27,328 nt of DNA from CAZLIC01 sp964559535 (lineage in GTDB: Bacteria > Pseudomonadota > Alphaproteobacteria > Rhodobacterales > Rhodobacteraceae), in NCBI GenBank assembly GCA_964559535.1, contig CAZLIC010000059.1, positions 1-27,328 of the forward strand, in the 5' to 3' direction. Positions 1 to 7,690 of this stretch are shown piece after piece; the stretch's first letter is position 1, and the number at the start of each line of letters is the position of its first letter. The notes beneath the pieces were generated by a model, which made no database searches, had not been told where the DNA came from, and saw only the letters and a program-made list of their open reading frames with translations. Position numbers and translations under genes: made by a program.

Positions 1-448
1 CGACATCCACGCCGATGGCGCGGAAGGCCAGTTCGCGCTGGAAGGCGCGGCTGGCCACCGTGGCGGGCGTAGCAAACAGCGCCACATGCTTGACCGCCAC
101 CTCGCGCGGGGGCGAGTTGTCGCCCCACTGCCGTTCGGTCAGCGCCTCGATCAGCGGAACGAACACGCCCAGCACCCGCTTGTCCCTGGGCACCCAGGTT
201 TCCTGCATGCGCTTCAGCGCGGCCGCCGAGGCCGTGTTGCAGGCCAGAACCACCAGATCGCACCCCTCGGCCCACAGCCGCTCGGTAGCCGCACAGGTGA
301 GGTTGAAGATGTCGTCGGGGGTGCGCACACCGTAGGGGGCATGGGCGTTGTCGCCCAGATACACGAAGGGCACCTGCGGCAGGCGCCGCGCCACCGCATC
401 CAGCACCGTCAGCCCGCCAAGGCCCGAATCGAAAATGCCCACCGCCAT
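1..448 (-). CDS. murI: glutamate racemase, N-terminal part (cut by window edge)
   Basis: Converts L-glutamate to D-glutamate for peptidoglycan precursors in the cytoplasm. The frame starts at the ATG at 448 and stays open for 149 codons to the left edge, a little over half of a usual 260-270 residue MurI. Family marks are visible: IFDSGLGGLTV at residues 5-15 with the catalytic Asp7/Ser8 region, DNAHAPYG at 33-40, and VLACNTASA at 67-75 with catalytic Cys70. The second catalytic Cys would lie outside the window. A purine-rich stretch (GGGGGCAGG) precedes the start. It lies 92 nt downstream of the acyltransferase on the same strand, so co-transcription is possible. No terminator is visible between them. 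The identification is secure; only the C-terminal half is unseen. Confidence 0.93.
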   Translation of the reverse strand, partial: MAVGIFDSGLGGLTVLDAVARRLPQVPFVYLGDNAHAPYGVRTPDDIFNLTCAATERLWAEGCDLVVLACNTASAAALKRMQETWVPRDKRVLGVFVPLIEALTERQWGDNSPPREVAVKHVALFATPATVASRAFQRELAFRAIGVDV

Positions 449-540
449 GCCTGCCCCCGTTTCTTGCGGCCAGCGCCGGGGGCTTTGCATACCCGGACCC
501 TGGCGGGATGTTTGGGCCAGGAAGAAAGACAGGGCCTTCC

Positions 541-1419
541 TCAGCCGCGAGTCCGGTACTTGTCCTCGAACTCGTAGCCGTAGTCATAGGACGGCAGGGG
601 GCGCGGCGAAAGGGCATAGGTTTCGCGGCGCAGAAGATCCATCATCGCGTTGGCGTCCGACTTCATCGGCTGCAGGCGGGCCGCGGCAATGGGGTCGCCG
701 ATCACCACGCGCACCGGTTCATCCACACGGCTCTTGAATTCCTTGATCAGCAGGCCCAGCCGCAGCGTGTAATGCAGATGGCTGGCGATCTGGAACAGCC
801 GCGAGTTGGCCCCGTCAAAATAGATCGGCACAACCGTGGCGTCGGATTTCGCAATCATCTTGGCGGTGAAGTTGCGCCAGCCCGGATCCATGGGGCGCGA
901 GAAGGGCTTGGCAGCCGTTGACACCGTACCGCCCGGAAACACGCCGATGGCGCCCCCGTCGGACAGGAACTGCAGCGCGGTCGAGCGGGTCTGCAGGTTC
1001 AGCTTCACCGCTTCGCGCGTTTCGTCAAACGAGATCGGCAGGATCACCCGGTTCAGCGCCTCGGCCCGGCGGAACACGCTGTTGGCCAGGATGCGGAAGT
1101 CGCCGCGCACGGCATCCAGCAGATGGCCCATCATCAGGCCGTCGAGGATGCCGTAGGGGTGGTTGGCGATCAGGATCAGCGGGCCATTGGCCGGGATGTT
1201 GCCCAGGCTGCCGCCCACGATGTCCAGCGACAGGCCGAAACGCTCGGGGATCACCTGCCAGAAGCTGCGGCCGCCCTCGATCTCGTTCTCGTAACCCTCT
1301 GCCCGGCGGATCAGTGACAGGCGGCCGGTGACGTTCTCGATGATGCGGATCAGGGTGCGGCCGGCCCGTGAACGGGCCGAGGAGGCATAGCTGATGTCGC
1401 GCGTGACACTGTTCTTCAT
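541..1419 (-). CDS. lysophospholipid acyltransferase family protein (PlsC/OlsA-like)
   Basis: A 292-residue acyltransferase of the PlsC superfamily, which moves an acyl chain from acyl-ACP or acyl-CoA to a lysolipid at the inner membrane. The catalytic block is NHPYGILDG at residues 86-94. Its His-to-Asp spacing is five residues (H87, D93), as in the OlsA/haemolysin-like branch rather than the classical HX4D. The phosphate-binding block FPGGTVST lies at 161-168, and a VVPIYFDG strand at 196-203 is typical of these enzymes. There is no obvious multi-span membrane region. The substrate (lysophosphatidate or lyso-ornithine lipid) cannot be decided from sequence. It lies 86 nt downstream of the oxidoreductase on the same strand and has its own promoter candidate at 1444-1472. 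Confidence 0.85.
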   Translation of the reverse strand: MKNSVTRDISYASSARSRAGRTLIRIIENVTGRLSLIRRAEGYENEIEGGRSFWQVIPERFGLSLDIVGGSLGNIPANGPLILIANHPYGILDGLMMGHLLDAVRGDFRILANSVFRRAEALNRVILPISFDETREAVKLNLQTRSTALQFLSDGGAIGVFPGGTVSTAAKPFSRPMDPGWRNFTAKMIAKSDATVVPIYFDGANSRLFQIASHLHYTLRLGLLIKEFKSRVDEPVRVVIGDPIAAARLQPMKSDANAMMDLLRRETYALSPRPLPSYDYGYEFEDKYRTRG

Positions 1420-1443
1420 GTCGCTCCGTCCGATGCGGGGCCA

Positions 1444-1472
1444 AGTCTAGCGGTGGGGGCCGATCTTGGCCA
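1444..1472 (-). promoter_or_regulatory. candidate promoter of the acyltransferase gene
   Basis: Reading the minus strand, TGGCCA (1472-1467) and TAGACT (1449-1444) are separated by 17 nt, and the -10 ends 25 nt before the ATG. Each hexamer matches the housekeeping consensus at four of six positions. The ten bases GCTAGACTTG around the -10 recur exactly at the candidate zwf promoter (17663-17672). Confidence 0.35.
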
Positions 1473-1505
1473 GCAAAGATAACCGAATTACGACAAAGCG
1501 TCGTG

Positions 1506-4500
1506 TCAGGACGCCGCAATGGACGAATGTGTGGGCGCTGCAGTCAGCTCCTGCAGAATCGCCCGGCGGCGTGCGGCTGCCCCTTCGGCATTCGCAGCCT
1601 TTACCGGTCCGAATCCGCGGATGGCAAGCGGCAATTCGGCAAGCTCCCGCACGCGCGCCACATGGGCGGGCGTCACCTTTGGCAGCCACTCCGCCATGTC
1701 GGCCTCGTATTCGGCGATCAGGGCGCGCTCCATCCGGCGCTCTGCGCTGCGCCCGAACGGGTCCCACGCCGTGCCGCGCAGCGCCTTCATCGCGGCAAGG
1801 GCCCGGAACACCGGAACCATCCACGCGCCAAAGGCCCGCTTCTTCGGGCGCCCGGCGGCGTCCTTGCCGGGCAGCAGCGGCGGGGCCAGCCAGAAGCGCG
1901 GGCGCAGGCGCCCGTCGAACTCGGCACGGGCCTTGTCCATTGTCGTCAGGTGCAGCCGGGCAACCTCGTATTCGTCCTTGTACGCCAGCAGCTTGTGATA
2001 GCCCTTGGCGATGCTCTCGCGCAGCGCATCGGGTGCGCTGTCGACAAGCCGCAGATAGCGGCGCGCCAGCGCGTCGTCCTGATAGGCGCGCAGATGGTCG
2101 GCGCGAAAGGTCACCGGGTCCACTGCGGCGGGCACGGCGGGTTTCAGCAGGGCGGCTGCCTGATCGGGGTGCAGCACGGCCCAGCGGCCCAGCGCGAAGG
2201 CGCGGCTGTTCTGCGCCACGCCCGCGCCGTTCAGGTCGATGGCCCGTTCGATGGCGTCCAGCGACAACGGCACCAGCCCCCGCTGCCAGGCCGCGCCAAA
2301 GACCATCATGTTGGAATAGATCGAGTCGCCCAGCGTCACCTTCGCCATGTCAGAGGCATCAAACAGCGTCAGGCGATCTTCGACCTTTTTCCGAACTTCG
2401 TCGCGCAAGCGGCTGCCGGGGATGCGGAATTCGGTATTTCGGGTGAATTCTCCGGTGATGATCTCATGGTCGTTCACCACGGCACCGGTGCGGCCCCGTG
2501 CCATCAGCGCCGTGGTCTTTGCCCCTGCCGTCACCACCAGATCGCCGCCGATCACCGCGTCGGCCTCGCCCACGGCCACCCGGACGGCGCTGATGTCGGA
2601 TGGCGCGTTGGCGATACGGCAATGGATGTGCACCGCGCCGCCCTTCTGCGCCATGCCCGTCATCTCGATCATCGCGGCGCCCTTGCCGTCCAGATGCGCC
2701 GCCATCGACAGGATCGCACCCACCGTCACCACGCCCGTCCCACCCACGCCGGTGACCAGCACGTTCCACGTGCCATCGATCACAGGCAGTGTCGGCAAGG
2801 GCAGGTCGGGCAGGTCGACGCTGGCCGTTGCGGCCTTCTTCGGCCTTGCGCCATCCAGCGTGACGAACGACGGGCAGAAGCCGCTCAGGCAGCTGAAATC
2901 CTTGTTGCAGGACGACTGGTCGATGGCCCGCTTGCGCCCCAGTTCGGTGTCCACCGGCACCAGCGACACGCAGTTCGACTGCACCCCGCAATCGCCGCAG
3001 CCTTCGCACACGTCGGTGTTGATGAACACGCGGCGGTCGGGGTCGGGGAAGGTGCCGCGCTTGCGGCGGCGGCGTTTCTCGGCGGCGCAGGTCTGGACGT
3101 ACAAAAGCACCGTCACGCCTGGGATGCGGCGCAGGCGTTCCTGCACCTCCATCAGCTTTTCACGGGGGTGCACCTCGACGCCCCTGGGGAACAGGCCGGG
3201 GTAGATGTCTTCCTTGGTGTCGTAAACAGCGACAACCTTCCTCGCCCCCACAGCCACCATTTCGGCCGCCACGCGATAGGCCGTCAGCCCGCCGTCATTG
3301 CCCTGCCCGCCGGTCATCGCCACCGCGTCGTTGTACAGGATCTTGTAGGTGATCGTGGTGCCCGCAGCCACGGCGGCGCGAATCGCCTGGATGCCGGAAT
3401 GGTTGTAGGTGCCGTCACCGATGTTCTGGAAAACGTGGGTTTCCTTGGAAAACGGCGCTTCGCCGATCCAGTTCGCGCCCTCGCCCCCCATGTGGGTAAA
3501 GCCCAGCGTGTCGCGGTCCATCCACTGCACCATGTAGTGGCACCCGATGCCCGCGTAGGCGCGGCTGCCCTCGGGCAGCTTGGTCGATGTGTTGTGCGGA
3601 CAGCCCGAACAGAAATACGGCAACCGCGCCGCGTGGTCGCGGCCGGTATCCGCCGCCCGCGCCGCAGCCAGCCGCGCCAGCCCCGCCGTCACCGCATCGG
3701 TCGCCACCCCCTCGGCCTGCAGGATCGCGCCCAGCTTTTCCGCCACCATGGCCGGGTCCAGCGCATAGCGGGTGGGGAACAGTTCCTGCCCGCGGTCATC
3801 CTGCCCGCCAAATACCCGCCGCCCGCAGCGGTCGTGAAAGATCGCTTCTTTCGCCTGCACTTCGATCAGCTTGCGCTTTTCCTCGACGCAGACGATCAGG
3901 TCCACCCCCTCGGCCCAGGCGCGGAACCCCTGCATGTCCAGCGGCCAGACCTGCCCCACCTTGTAGGTGGTGATGCCCATCGCCTCGGCCCCAGCCTGAT
4001 TGATGCCCAGCAAGGACAGGGCATGCACCAGGTCCAGCCAGTTCTTGCCCGCCGCCACAAGCCCGATCTTCGCTCCGGGCCGCCCCCACACCCGCCGGTC
4101 GATGCCGTTGGCGCGCGCAAAGGCCTCTGCCGCGAACCGCTTGTGGTCGATCATCCGCGCCTCTTGCGCGACGGGCATGTCGTGCAGGCGGATGTTCAGC
4201 CCGCCGGGCGGCATGACGAAATCGGGCGTGACGAAGGACAGACGGAAGGGGTCGCCATCCACCACCGCCGTCGCCTCGACCGTGTCTTTCATGCCCTTCA
4301 GCCCCACCCACACCCCCGCAAACCGCGACAGCGCCCAGGCGTACAGGCCATAGTCCAGAATCTCCTGTACCCCGGCCGGGCTGACCACCGGCATGTAGGC
4401 ATCCACCATCGCCCAGTCCGACTGGTGCAGCGTGGTCGAGGACTCGCCGGTGTGGTCATCGCCCATGGCCATGATGACCCCGCCCTTCGGCGCAGTGCCC

Positions 4501-4895
4501 GCGAAATTCGCGTGGCGCATGGCATCGCCCGACCGGTCCACCCCCGGGCCCTTGCCGTACCACAGGGCGAACACACCTTCGTGTGTGCCCTGCCCGCGCA
4601 GGTGCGCCTGCTGCGTGCCCCAGGCCGCCGTCACCGCCAGGTCCTCGTTCAGCCCCGGCTGGAACACAATGTCGTTCGCGGTCAGCACCTTGCCCGCCCG
4701 TGCCATCACCGTGTCCACCGCCCCCAGGGGCGAGCCGCGATAGCCCGTGACATACCCCGCGGTGTGCCAGCCCACCGCCCTGTCGCGCGCCTTCTGCATC
4801 AGCATCAGGCGGACAAGCGCCTGCGTGCCGTTCAGCAGCACCGGGGATTTCGCAAGATCGTAACGATCGGCAAGCGATACGTTCTGCAGGCTCAT
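1506..4895 (-). CDS. indolepyruvate ferredoxin oxidoreductase family protein (fused alpha and beta/gamma parts)
   Basis: A 1129-residue thiamine-diphosphate, iron-sulphur 2-oxoacid oxidoreductase. The family oxidatively decarboxylates aryl-pyruvates to acyl-CoA and reduces ferredoxin in the cytoplasm. The N-terminal pyrimidine-binding domain contains GYRGSPLG (51-58). A TPP-binding domain follows, with GDG at 493-495 and N522 about 27 residues on. A ferredoxin-like cluster has Cys at 630, 633, 636 and 642, with further Cys at 663, 669 and 674. The IorB-like gamma domain begins at VTGVGGTGVV (714-723), and a long C-terminal region follows. Fusion of the archaeal-style subunits is normal in Proteobacteria. 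The start has a good GGGGAGGG ribosome site. The gene is divergent from a LysR regulator across 150 bp. Exact substrate (indolepyruvate, phenylpyruvate or another 2-oxoacid) is unproven. Confidence 0.92.
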   Translation of the reverse strand: MSLQNVSLADRYDLAKSPVLLNGTQALVRLMLMQKARDRAVGWHTAGYVTGYRGSPLGAVDTVMARAGKVLTANDIVFQPGLNEDLAVTAAWGTQQAHLRGQGTHEGVFALWYGKGPGVDRSGDAMRHANFAGTAPKGGVIMAMGDDHTGESSTTLHQSDWAMVDAYMPVVSPAGVQEILDYGLYAWALSRFAGVWVGLKGMKDTVEATAVVDGDPFRLSFVTPDFVMPPGGLNIRLHDMPVAQEARMIDHKRFAAEAFARANGIDRRVWGRPGAKIGLVAAGKNWLDLVHALSLLGINQAGAEAMGITTYKVGQVWPLDMQGFRAWAEGVDLIVCVEEKRKLIEVQAKEAIFHDRCGRRVFGGQDDRGQELFPTRYALDPAMVAEKLGAILQAEGVATDAVTAGLARLAAARAADTGRDHAARLPYFCSGCPHNTSTKLPEGSRAYAGIGCHYMVQWMDRDTLGFTHMGGEGANWIGEAPFSKETHVFQNIGDGTYNHSGIQAIRAAVAAGTTITYKILYNDAVAMTGGQGNDGGLTAYRVAAEMVAVGARKVVAVYDTKEDIYPGLFPRGVEVHPREKLMEVQERLRRIPGVTVLLYVQTCAAEKRRRRKRGTFPDPDRRVFINTDVCEGCGDCGVQSNCVSLVPVDTELGRKRAIDQSSCNKDFSCLSGFCPSFVTLDGARPKKAATASVDLPDLPLPTLPVIDGTWNVLVTGVGGTGVVTVGAILSMAAHLDGKGAAMIEMTGMAQKGGAVHIHCRIANAPSDISAVRVAVGEADAVIGGDLVVTAGAKTTALMARGRTGAVVNDHEIITGEFTRNTEFRIPGSRLRDEVRKKVEDRLTLFDASDMAKVTLGDSIYSNMMVFGAAWQRGLVPLSLDAIERAIDLNGAGVAQNSRAFALGRWAVLHPDQAAALLKPAVPAAVDPVTFRADHLRAYQDDALARRYLRLVDSAPDALRESIAKGYHKLLAYKDEYEVARLHLTTMDKARAEFDGRLRPRFWLAPPLLPGKDAAGRPKKRAFGAWMVPVFRALAAMKALRGTAWDPFGRSAERRMERALIAEYEADMAEWLPKVTPAHVARVRELAELPLAIRGFGPVKAANAEGAAARRRAILQELTAAPTHSSIAAS

Positions 4896-4920
4896 GGCGA
4901 CCCTCCCCGGTGACAGATGA

Positions 4921-4948
4921 AGTTTAGGTCAACAAGGCTGACCGACAA
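4921..4948 (-). promoter_or_regulatory. candidate oxidoreductase promoter with dyad operator in its spacer
   Basis: On the minus strand TTGTCG (4948-4943) and TAAACT (4926-4921) are separated by 16 nt. The spacer is occupied by a perfect inverted repeat, GGTCA-N7-TGACC, at 4927-4943. The repeat contains the T-N11-A arrangement of LysR-family boxes (T4929, A4941). The divergent LysR gene is the natural candidate to bind it. A dyad between the -35 and -10 would be expected to repress, or to act by DNA distortion. Confidence 0.5.
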
Positions 4949-4950
4949 AG

Positions 4951-4969
4951 CGGAAACTGCCGGTTTCCG
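4951..4969. repeat. inverted repeat in the LysR/oxidoreductase intergenic region
   Basis: CGGAAAC (4951-4957) and GTTTCCG (4963-4969) form a perfect 7-bp dyad around TGCCG. It lies next to the T-N11-A dyad and just upstream of the -35 of the oxidoreductase promoter, so it could be a second regulator site. It is not followed by a T-run, so a terminator is unlikely. Confidence 0.45.
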
Positions 4970-5045
4970 TCACTCTGCCGTGAAGTTTGTTGGCGGCAAA
5001 GCGCGTTCCATGTTAGCGCCCGTCATCGTGAAGAAAGATGCGCCG

Positions 5046-5939
5046 ATGGACTGGGACAAGCTACGGATATTTCACGCGGTGGCCGACGCGGGCAGCCTGA
5101 CCCACGCAGGCGACACGCTGCACCTGTCGCAATCGGCGGTCAGCCGCCAGATCCGCGCGCTGGAAGAATCACTGAGCGTCACCTTGTTCCACCGGCATGC
5201 CCGTGGGCTGATTCTGACGGAACAGGGCGAGTTGCTGTTCGACGCCACGCAAGCCATGGTCAAGCGGCTGGAGGCGACGGCGGCGCGCATCCGCGACAGC
5301 GAGGACGAGGTCTTTGGCGAACTGAAGGTCACCACCACCACCGGCTTTGGCACCCTGTGGCTCGCCCCCCGCCTGTCGGCGCTGTACAAGAAATACGCGC
5401 ACCTGAAGATCGACCTGATGCTGGAAGAGCGGGTGCTGGACCTGCCCATGCGCGAGGCTGACGTTGCCATCCGCATGAAGGAACCCAGCCAGGCCGACCT
5501 GATCCGCCGCCGCCTGATGAACATCAACATGCGGCTTTACGCAACGCCCGAGTATCTGGCCGAGGCGGGCACGCCCACCACGATGGACGAATTCAAGACG
5601 CACCGTCTGATCTGCCAGCACGCGGGCACCCCGCAGGTGGCCGCGGGCGCCTTGCTGGTGCAGGAACTGATGAGCCACGAGATTGCCTCGACGCTGACCG
5701 TGAACAACTATTTCGGCGTGCTGCAGGCGGTTCTGGCGCATGTGGGCATCGGCGTGCTGCCCGACTACCTGACGGATGGCGAGACGAAGCTGGTGCGCGT
5801 GCTGCCCGACGTGCAGTCGGCCGAGGTGCCGGTGTTCCTGGCCTACCCCGAGGAACTGCGGCATTCCAAACGTGTCGCGGCCTTCCGCGATTTCGTCACG
5901 GAAGAAATCTTCGCCTACCGCAAGCGGCAGCAATCCTAG
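5046..5939 (+). CDS. LysR family transcriptional regulator
   Basis: A 297-residue DNA-binding regulator. The winged helix-turn-helix occupies residues 1-60 (LRIFHAVADAGSLTHAG, then LSQSAVSRQIRALE and LFHRHARGLILTEQG). A linker helix and a periplasmic-binding-protein-like effector domain follow from about residue 90. The frame is open further upstream to 4917, but the ATG at 5046 is chosen: LysR proteins begin a few residues before the first helix, the length is then typical, and AAGAAAG lies upstream. The gene is divergent from the indolepyruvate oxidoreductase, the usual arrangement of a LysR gene and its target. The effector is unknown, but an aromatic 2-oxoacid or amino acid is a reasonable guess from the neighbour. 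An 8-bp hairpin without a T-run follows the stop. Confidence 0.92.
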   Translation: MDWDKLRIFHAVADAGSLTHAGDTLHLSQSAVSRQIRALEESLSVTLFHRHARGLILTEQGELLFDATQAMVKRLEATAARIRDSEDEVFGELKVTTTTGFGTLWLAPRLSALYKKYAHLKIDLMLEERVLDLPMREADVAIRMKEPSQADLIRRRLMNINMRLYATPEYLAEAGTPTTMDEFKTHRLICQHAGTPQVAAGALLVQELMSHEIASTLTVNNYFGVLQAVLAHVGIGVLPDYLTDGETKLVRVLPDVQSAEVPVFLAYPEELRHSKRVAAFRDFVTEEIFAYRKRQQS

Positions 5940-5946
5940 CGGCGAT

Positions 5947-5967
5947 GCCATGCAAGCGCTGCATGGC
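5947..5967 (+). other. 8-bp hairpin just after the LysR stop
   Basis: GCCATGCA (5947-5954) and TGCATGGC (5960-5967) pair perfectly around a 5-nt loop, starting 7 nt after the LysR stop codon. No T-run follows, so it is not a standard intrinsic terminator. It may protect the mRNA 3' end or serve as an operator for the downstream sRNA promoter. Confidence 0.4.
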
Positions 5968-5997
5968 CGATCTGCACAATCGCTGTAGCCTCTGCCC

Positions 5998-6026
5998 TTG
6001 CTAGACGCTGCAGCGCCGCATATCTG
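5998..6026 (+). promoter_or_regulatory. candidate promoter of the small RNA
   Basis: TTGCTA (5998-6003) and TATCTG (6021-6026) are separated by 17 nt, predicting a start near 6033, one base before a hairpin begins. The spacer contains a 10-bp palindrome, CGCTGCAGCG, at 6006-6015. The -35 region reads CTTG, a feature also found in some alternative-sigma promoters, but this is not enough to assign one. Confidence 0.4.
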
Positions 6027-6032
6027 TGCACA

Positions 6033-6112
6033 CGAAGAACAGCGCGGCTTCCGCCAGTTCTTCTTACCTCCCTGTTGGACTTGGGCCGAGCTTTTGCTCG
6101 GCCTCTTTTTTT
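6033..6112 (+). ncRNA. candidate small RNA with anti-Shine-Dalgarno segment
   Basis: About 80 nt lie between the convergent LysR and sigma-factor genes and look like a bacterial sRNA. Stem GAAGAAC (6034-6040) pairs with GTTCTTC (6057-6063), with an inner GCGG/CCGC stem (6044-6054). An open stretch containing CCTCC (6067-6071) follows and could pair with GGAGG ribosome sites. The last element is a strong terminator with its T-run (6084-6112). A -35/-10 pair sits at the right distance upstream. Bases 6064-6112 are antisense to the final 15 codons and stop of the sigma factor gene, so the RNA could also act in cis. I recognise no named sRNA. The alternative is that the hairpins serve only as 3' structures of the two convergent mRNAs. 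Confidence 0.45.
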
Positions 6113-7284
6113 CTGCGCTGCAGCAGCAGGGCATCCGCCTGCGTGGGCGCCAGGGCGATGGCGCGGTCAAACGCGGCCAAGGCCGCGCGAAACTCTTGCA
6201 GCCGTGTCAAGACCATCGCGCGCGCCGCGTGATACGGCTGGTGGCCCTCCAATGCGGGCGCCAGGGCATCCAGCAGCATCAGCGCAGGCGCCGCCTGCCC
6301 GGCCTCGGCCAGGGCGACGGCATGGTTCAGCGCCACCACAGGCGTGGGTTCGTGGCGGTACAGTGCGGCGTACAGCGCGGCAATCTGCGGCCAGTCGGCG
6401 GCGCCATCCGCCGCGTGCAGCGCGGCAATCGCCGCCTTGATCTGGTAGGGGCCGGGGTCGCCGCGGGCCATGGCGGCGTCCAGCACGGTCCTGCCCCGTG
6501 CGATGGCCGCATGGTCCCACAGGGTGCGGTCCTGTTCCGAGGGCGGCACCGTGGCGCCATCCGCCCCGACCCGCGCACGTCGGCGCGCATGCGTCAGCAG
6601 AAGCAGCGCCAGACAGCCCTCGATCTCGGGATCGCCCGGCCGCAGGGCATTCAGAAGGTCGGCCAGGAACACCGCCTCGTCCCCCAGATCGCGCGTGCCG
6701 CCCTGTGTATAGGCGGCCGTGAAGATCAGATAGACCGTGGCCAGCACCGACGACAGCCGCTCGGGCCACAGGTCGGGGCCCGGCACGGCAAAGGGAATTC
6801 CCGTGGCCCCGATCCGCGCCTTGGCCCGGCTGATGCGCTGGCCGATGGTGGCGGGCAGGTCCAGAAAGGCCGCGGCGATTTCCTCGGTCGTCAGCCCGCC
6901 GATCACCCGCAAGGTCAGCGCCACATGGCTTTTGCGGTCCAGCGCCGGGTGGCAGCAGGTGAAGATCAGGCGCAGGCGTTCGTCCGGGATCATCTCGGGG
7001 TCCTCTGCCGCTTCGTCGGGCAACAGGGGCGCCAGCGCCGCCTGCCCCGCCTCTGCCCGACCCCGCGCCCGCCAGCTGTCGATCATCCGCCGCAATGCCG
7101 TGCGCAGAAGCCAGGCATCCGGACGGTCCGGAATACCAGGCGCCCAGGCCACCAATGCGGCGGCGCAGGCGTCCTGCAGGGCTTCCTCGGCCGCGGGAAA
7201 GGTGCCGCCGCGCGCCATCAGCGCGGCCAGCAGGCGGCCGCGGTCCTGCCGGATCAGTCGGTCCAGGACCGCGGCCGAACGCAT
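6064..7284 (-). CDS. ECF42-type RNA polymerase sigma factor with C-terminal helical/TPR extension
   Basis: A 406-residue extracytoplasmic-function sigma factor. Sigma-2 covers about residues 10-75 and sigma-4 about 115-160 (VALTLRVIGGLTTEEIAAAFLD and ISRAKARI). They are joined by DERLRLIFTCCHPAL at 101-115, a mark of the ECF42 group. The long C-terminal part (about 170-400) has VYLIFTAAYTQGG at 184-196 (DUF6596) and TPR-like helices such as ALNHAVALAEAGQAAPAL. In this group the C-terminal domain is thought to replace an anti-sigma factor, and none is seen here. The ATG overlaps the stop of the YCII gene by one base (TGATG), so translation is coupled. ECF42 genes are known for linkage to DGPF/YCII proteins, as here. 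Confidence 0.92.
   Translation of the reverse strand: MRSAAVLDRLIRQDRGRLLAALMARGGTFPAAEEALQDACAAALVAWAPGIPDRPDAWLLRTALRRMIDSWRARGRAEAGQAALAPLLPDEAAEDPEMIPDERLRLIFTCCHPALDRKSHVALTLRVIGGLTTEEIAAAFLDLPATIGQRISRAKARIGATGIPFAVPGPDLWPERLSSVLATVYLIFTAAYTQGGTRDLGDEAVFLADLLNALRPGDPEIEGCLALLLLTHARRRARVGADGATVPPSEQDRTLWDHAAIARGRTVLDAAMARGDPGPYQIKAAIAALHAADGAADWPQIAALYAALYRHEPTPVVALNHAVALAEAGQAAPALMLLDALAPALEGHQPYHAARAMVLTRLQEFRAALAAFDRAIALAPTQADALLLQRRKKEAEQKLGPSPTGR
6084..6112 (+). terminator. intrinsic terminator
   Basis: A perfect 8-bp GC-rich stem, GGCCGAGC (6084-6091) and GCTCGGCC (6096-6103), closes a TTTT loop. TCTTTTTTT follows at 6104-6112. The orientation terminates plus-strand transcription (LysR read-through or the sRNA). 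It lies wholly inside the 3' coding end of the minus-strand sigma factor gene, where it encodes the lysine-rich tail. Confidence 0.8.
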
Positions 7285-7631
7285 CAGTACGCCATCACCG
7301 GACGCAATTCGACCGAGCCCCAGGCCGCCGAGGGGATCATGGCCGCATAGGCGATGGCGGCATCCAGATCGGGCGCCTCGAAAAGATAGAACCCGCCCAG
7401 ATGTTCGCGGGTCTCGGCAAAGGGGCCGTCCATGGTGTCAACCTTGCCGCCCCGCACGCGCACGGTCGTCGCCGTGTCTGTGCCTTTCAGCCCCTCGCCC
7501 GCAATCCAGGCGCCGTCGGCCTTCAGCTTGTGGGACAGGGCAAAGTAGCCCTCCATCATCGTCTGGAACTCTGGTGTGCCAAAGCGGGGCTCGTTTTCGG
7601 GCGCGGTGTAGATCAGTGCCATGTAGTGCAT
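7284..7631 (-). CDS. YCII/DGPF family protein
   Basis: A 115-residue YCII-related protein. MDGPFAE at residues 67-73 carries the DGPF signature, and GGFYLFEAPDLDAA at 79-92 is also typical of the fold. The family forms ferredoxin-like dimers whose biochemical role is mostly unknown. DGPF proteins are the hallmark neighbours and usual targets of ECF42 sigma factors. The ATG at 7631 has AAAGGA 10-15 nt upstream. Its stop overlaps the sigma factor start by one base, so the two are translated together. It lies 59 nt downstream of the MAPEG gene with no terminator between. The frame stays open upstream to 8165, but that stretch is antisense shadow of MAPEG, not protein. Confidence 0.92.
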   Translation of the reverse strand: MHYMALIYTAPENEPRFGTPEFQTMMEGYFALSHKLKADGAWIAGEGLKGTDTATTVRVRGGKVDTMDGPFAETREHLGGFYLFEAPDLDAAIAYAAMIPSAAWGSVELRPVMAY

Positions 7632-7690
7632 TGTGGTGGTCCTTTCGGGGTTGGGGTGAAACTGGCAGGGACGGCCGGGGCGGAGCAAGG

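Noticed and set aside
1503..4913. A 1136-codon plus-strand open frame
   Set aside because: It is exactly antisense to the indolepyruvate oxidoreductase, is rich in His, Arg and Gln, shows no domain, and arises from high GC in the third codon position.
4917..5045. Extended LysR N-terminus
   Set aside because: The extra 43 residues precede the helix-turn-helix, are not found in the family, and overlap the operator dyads.
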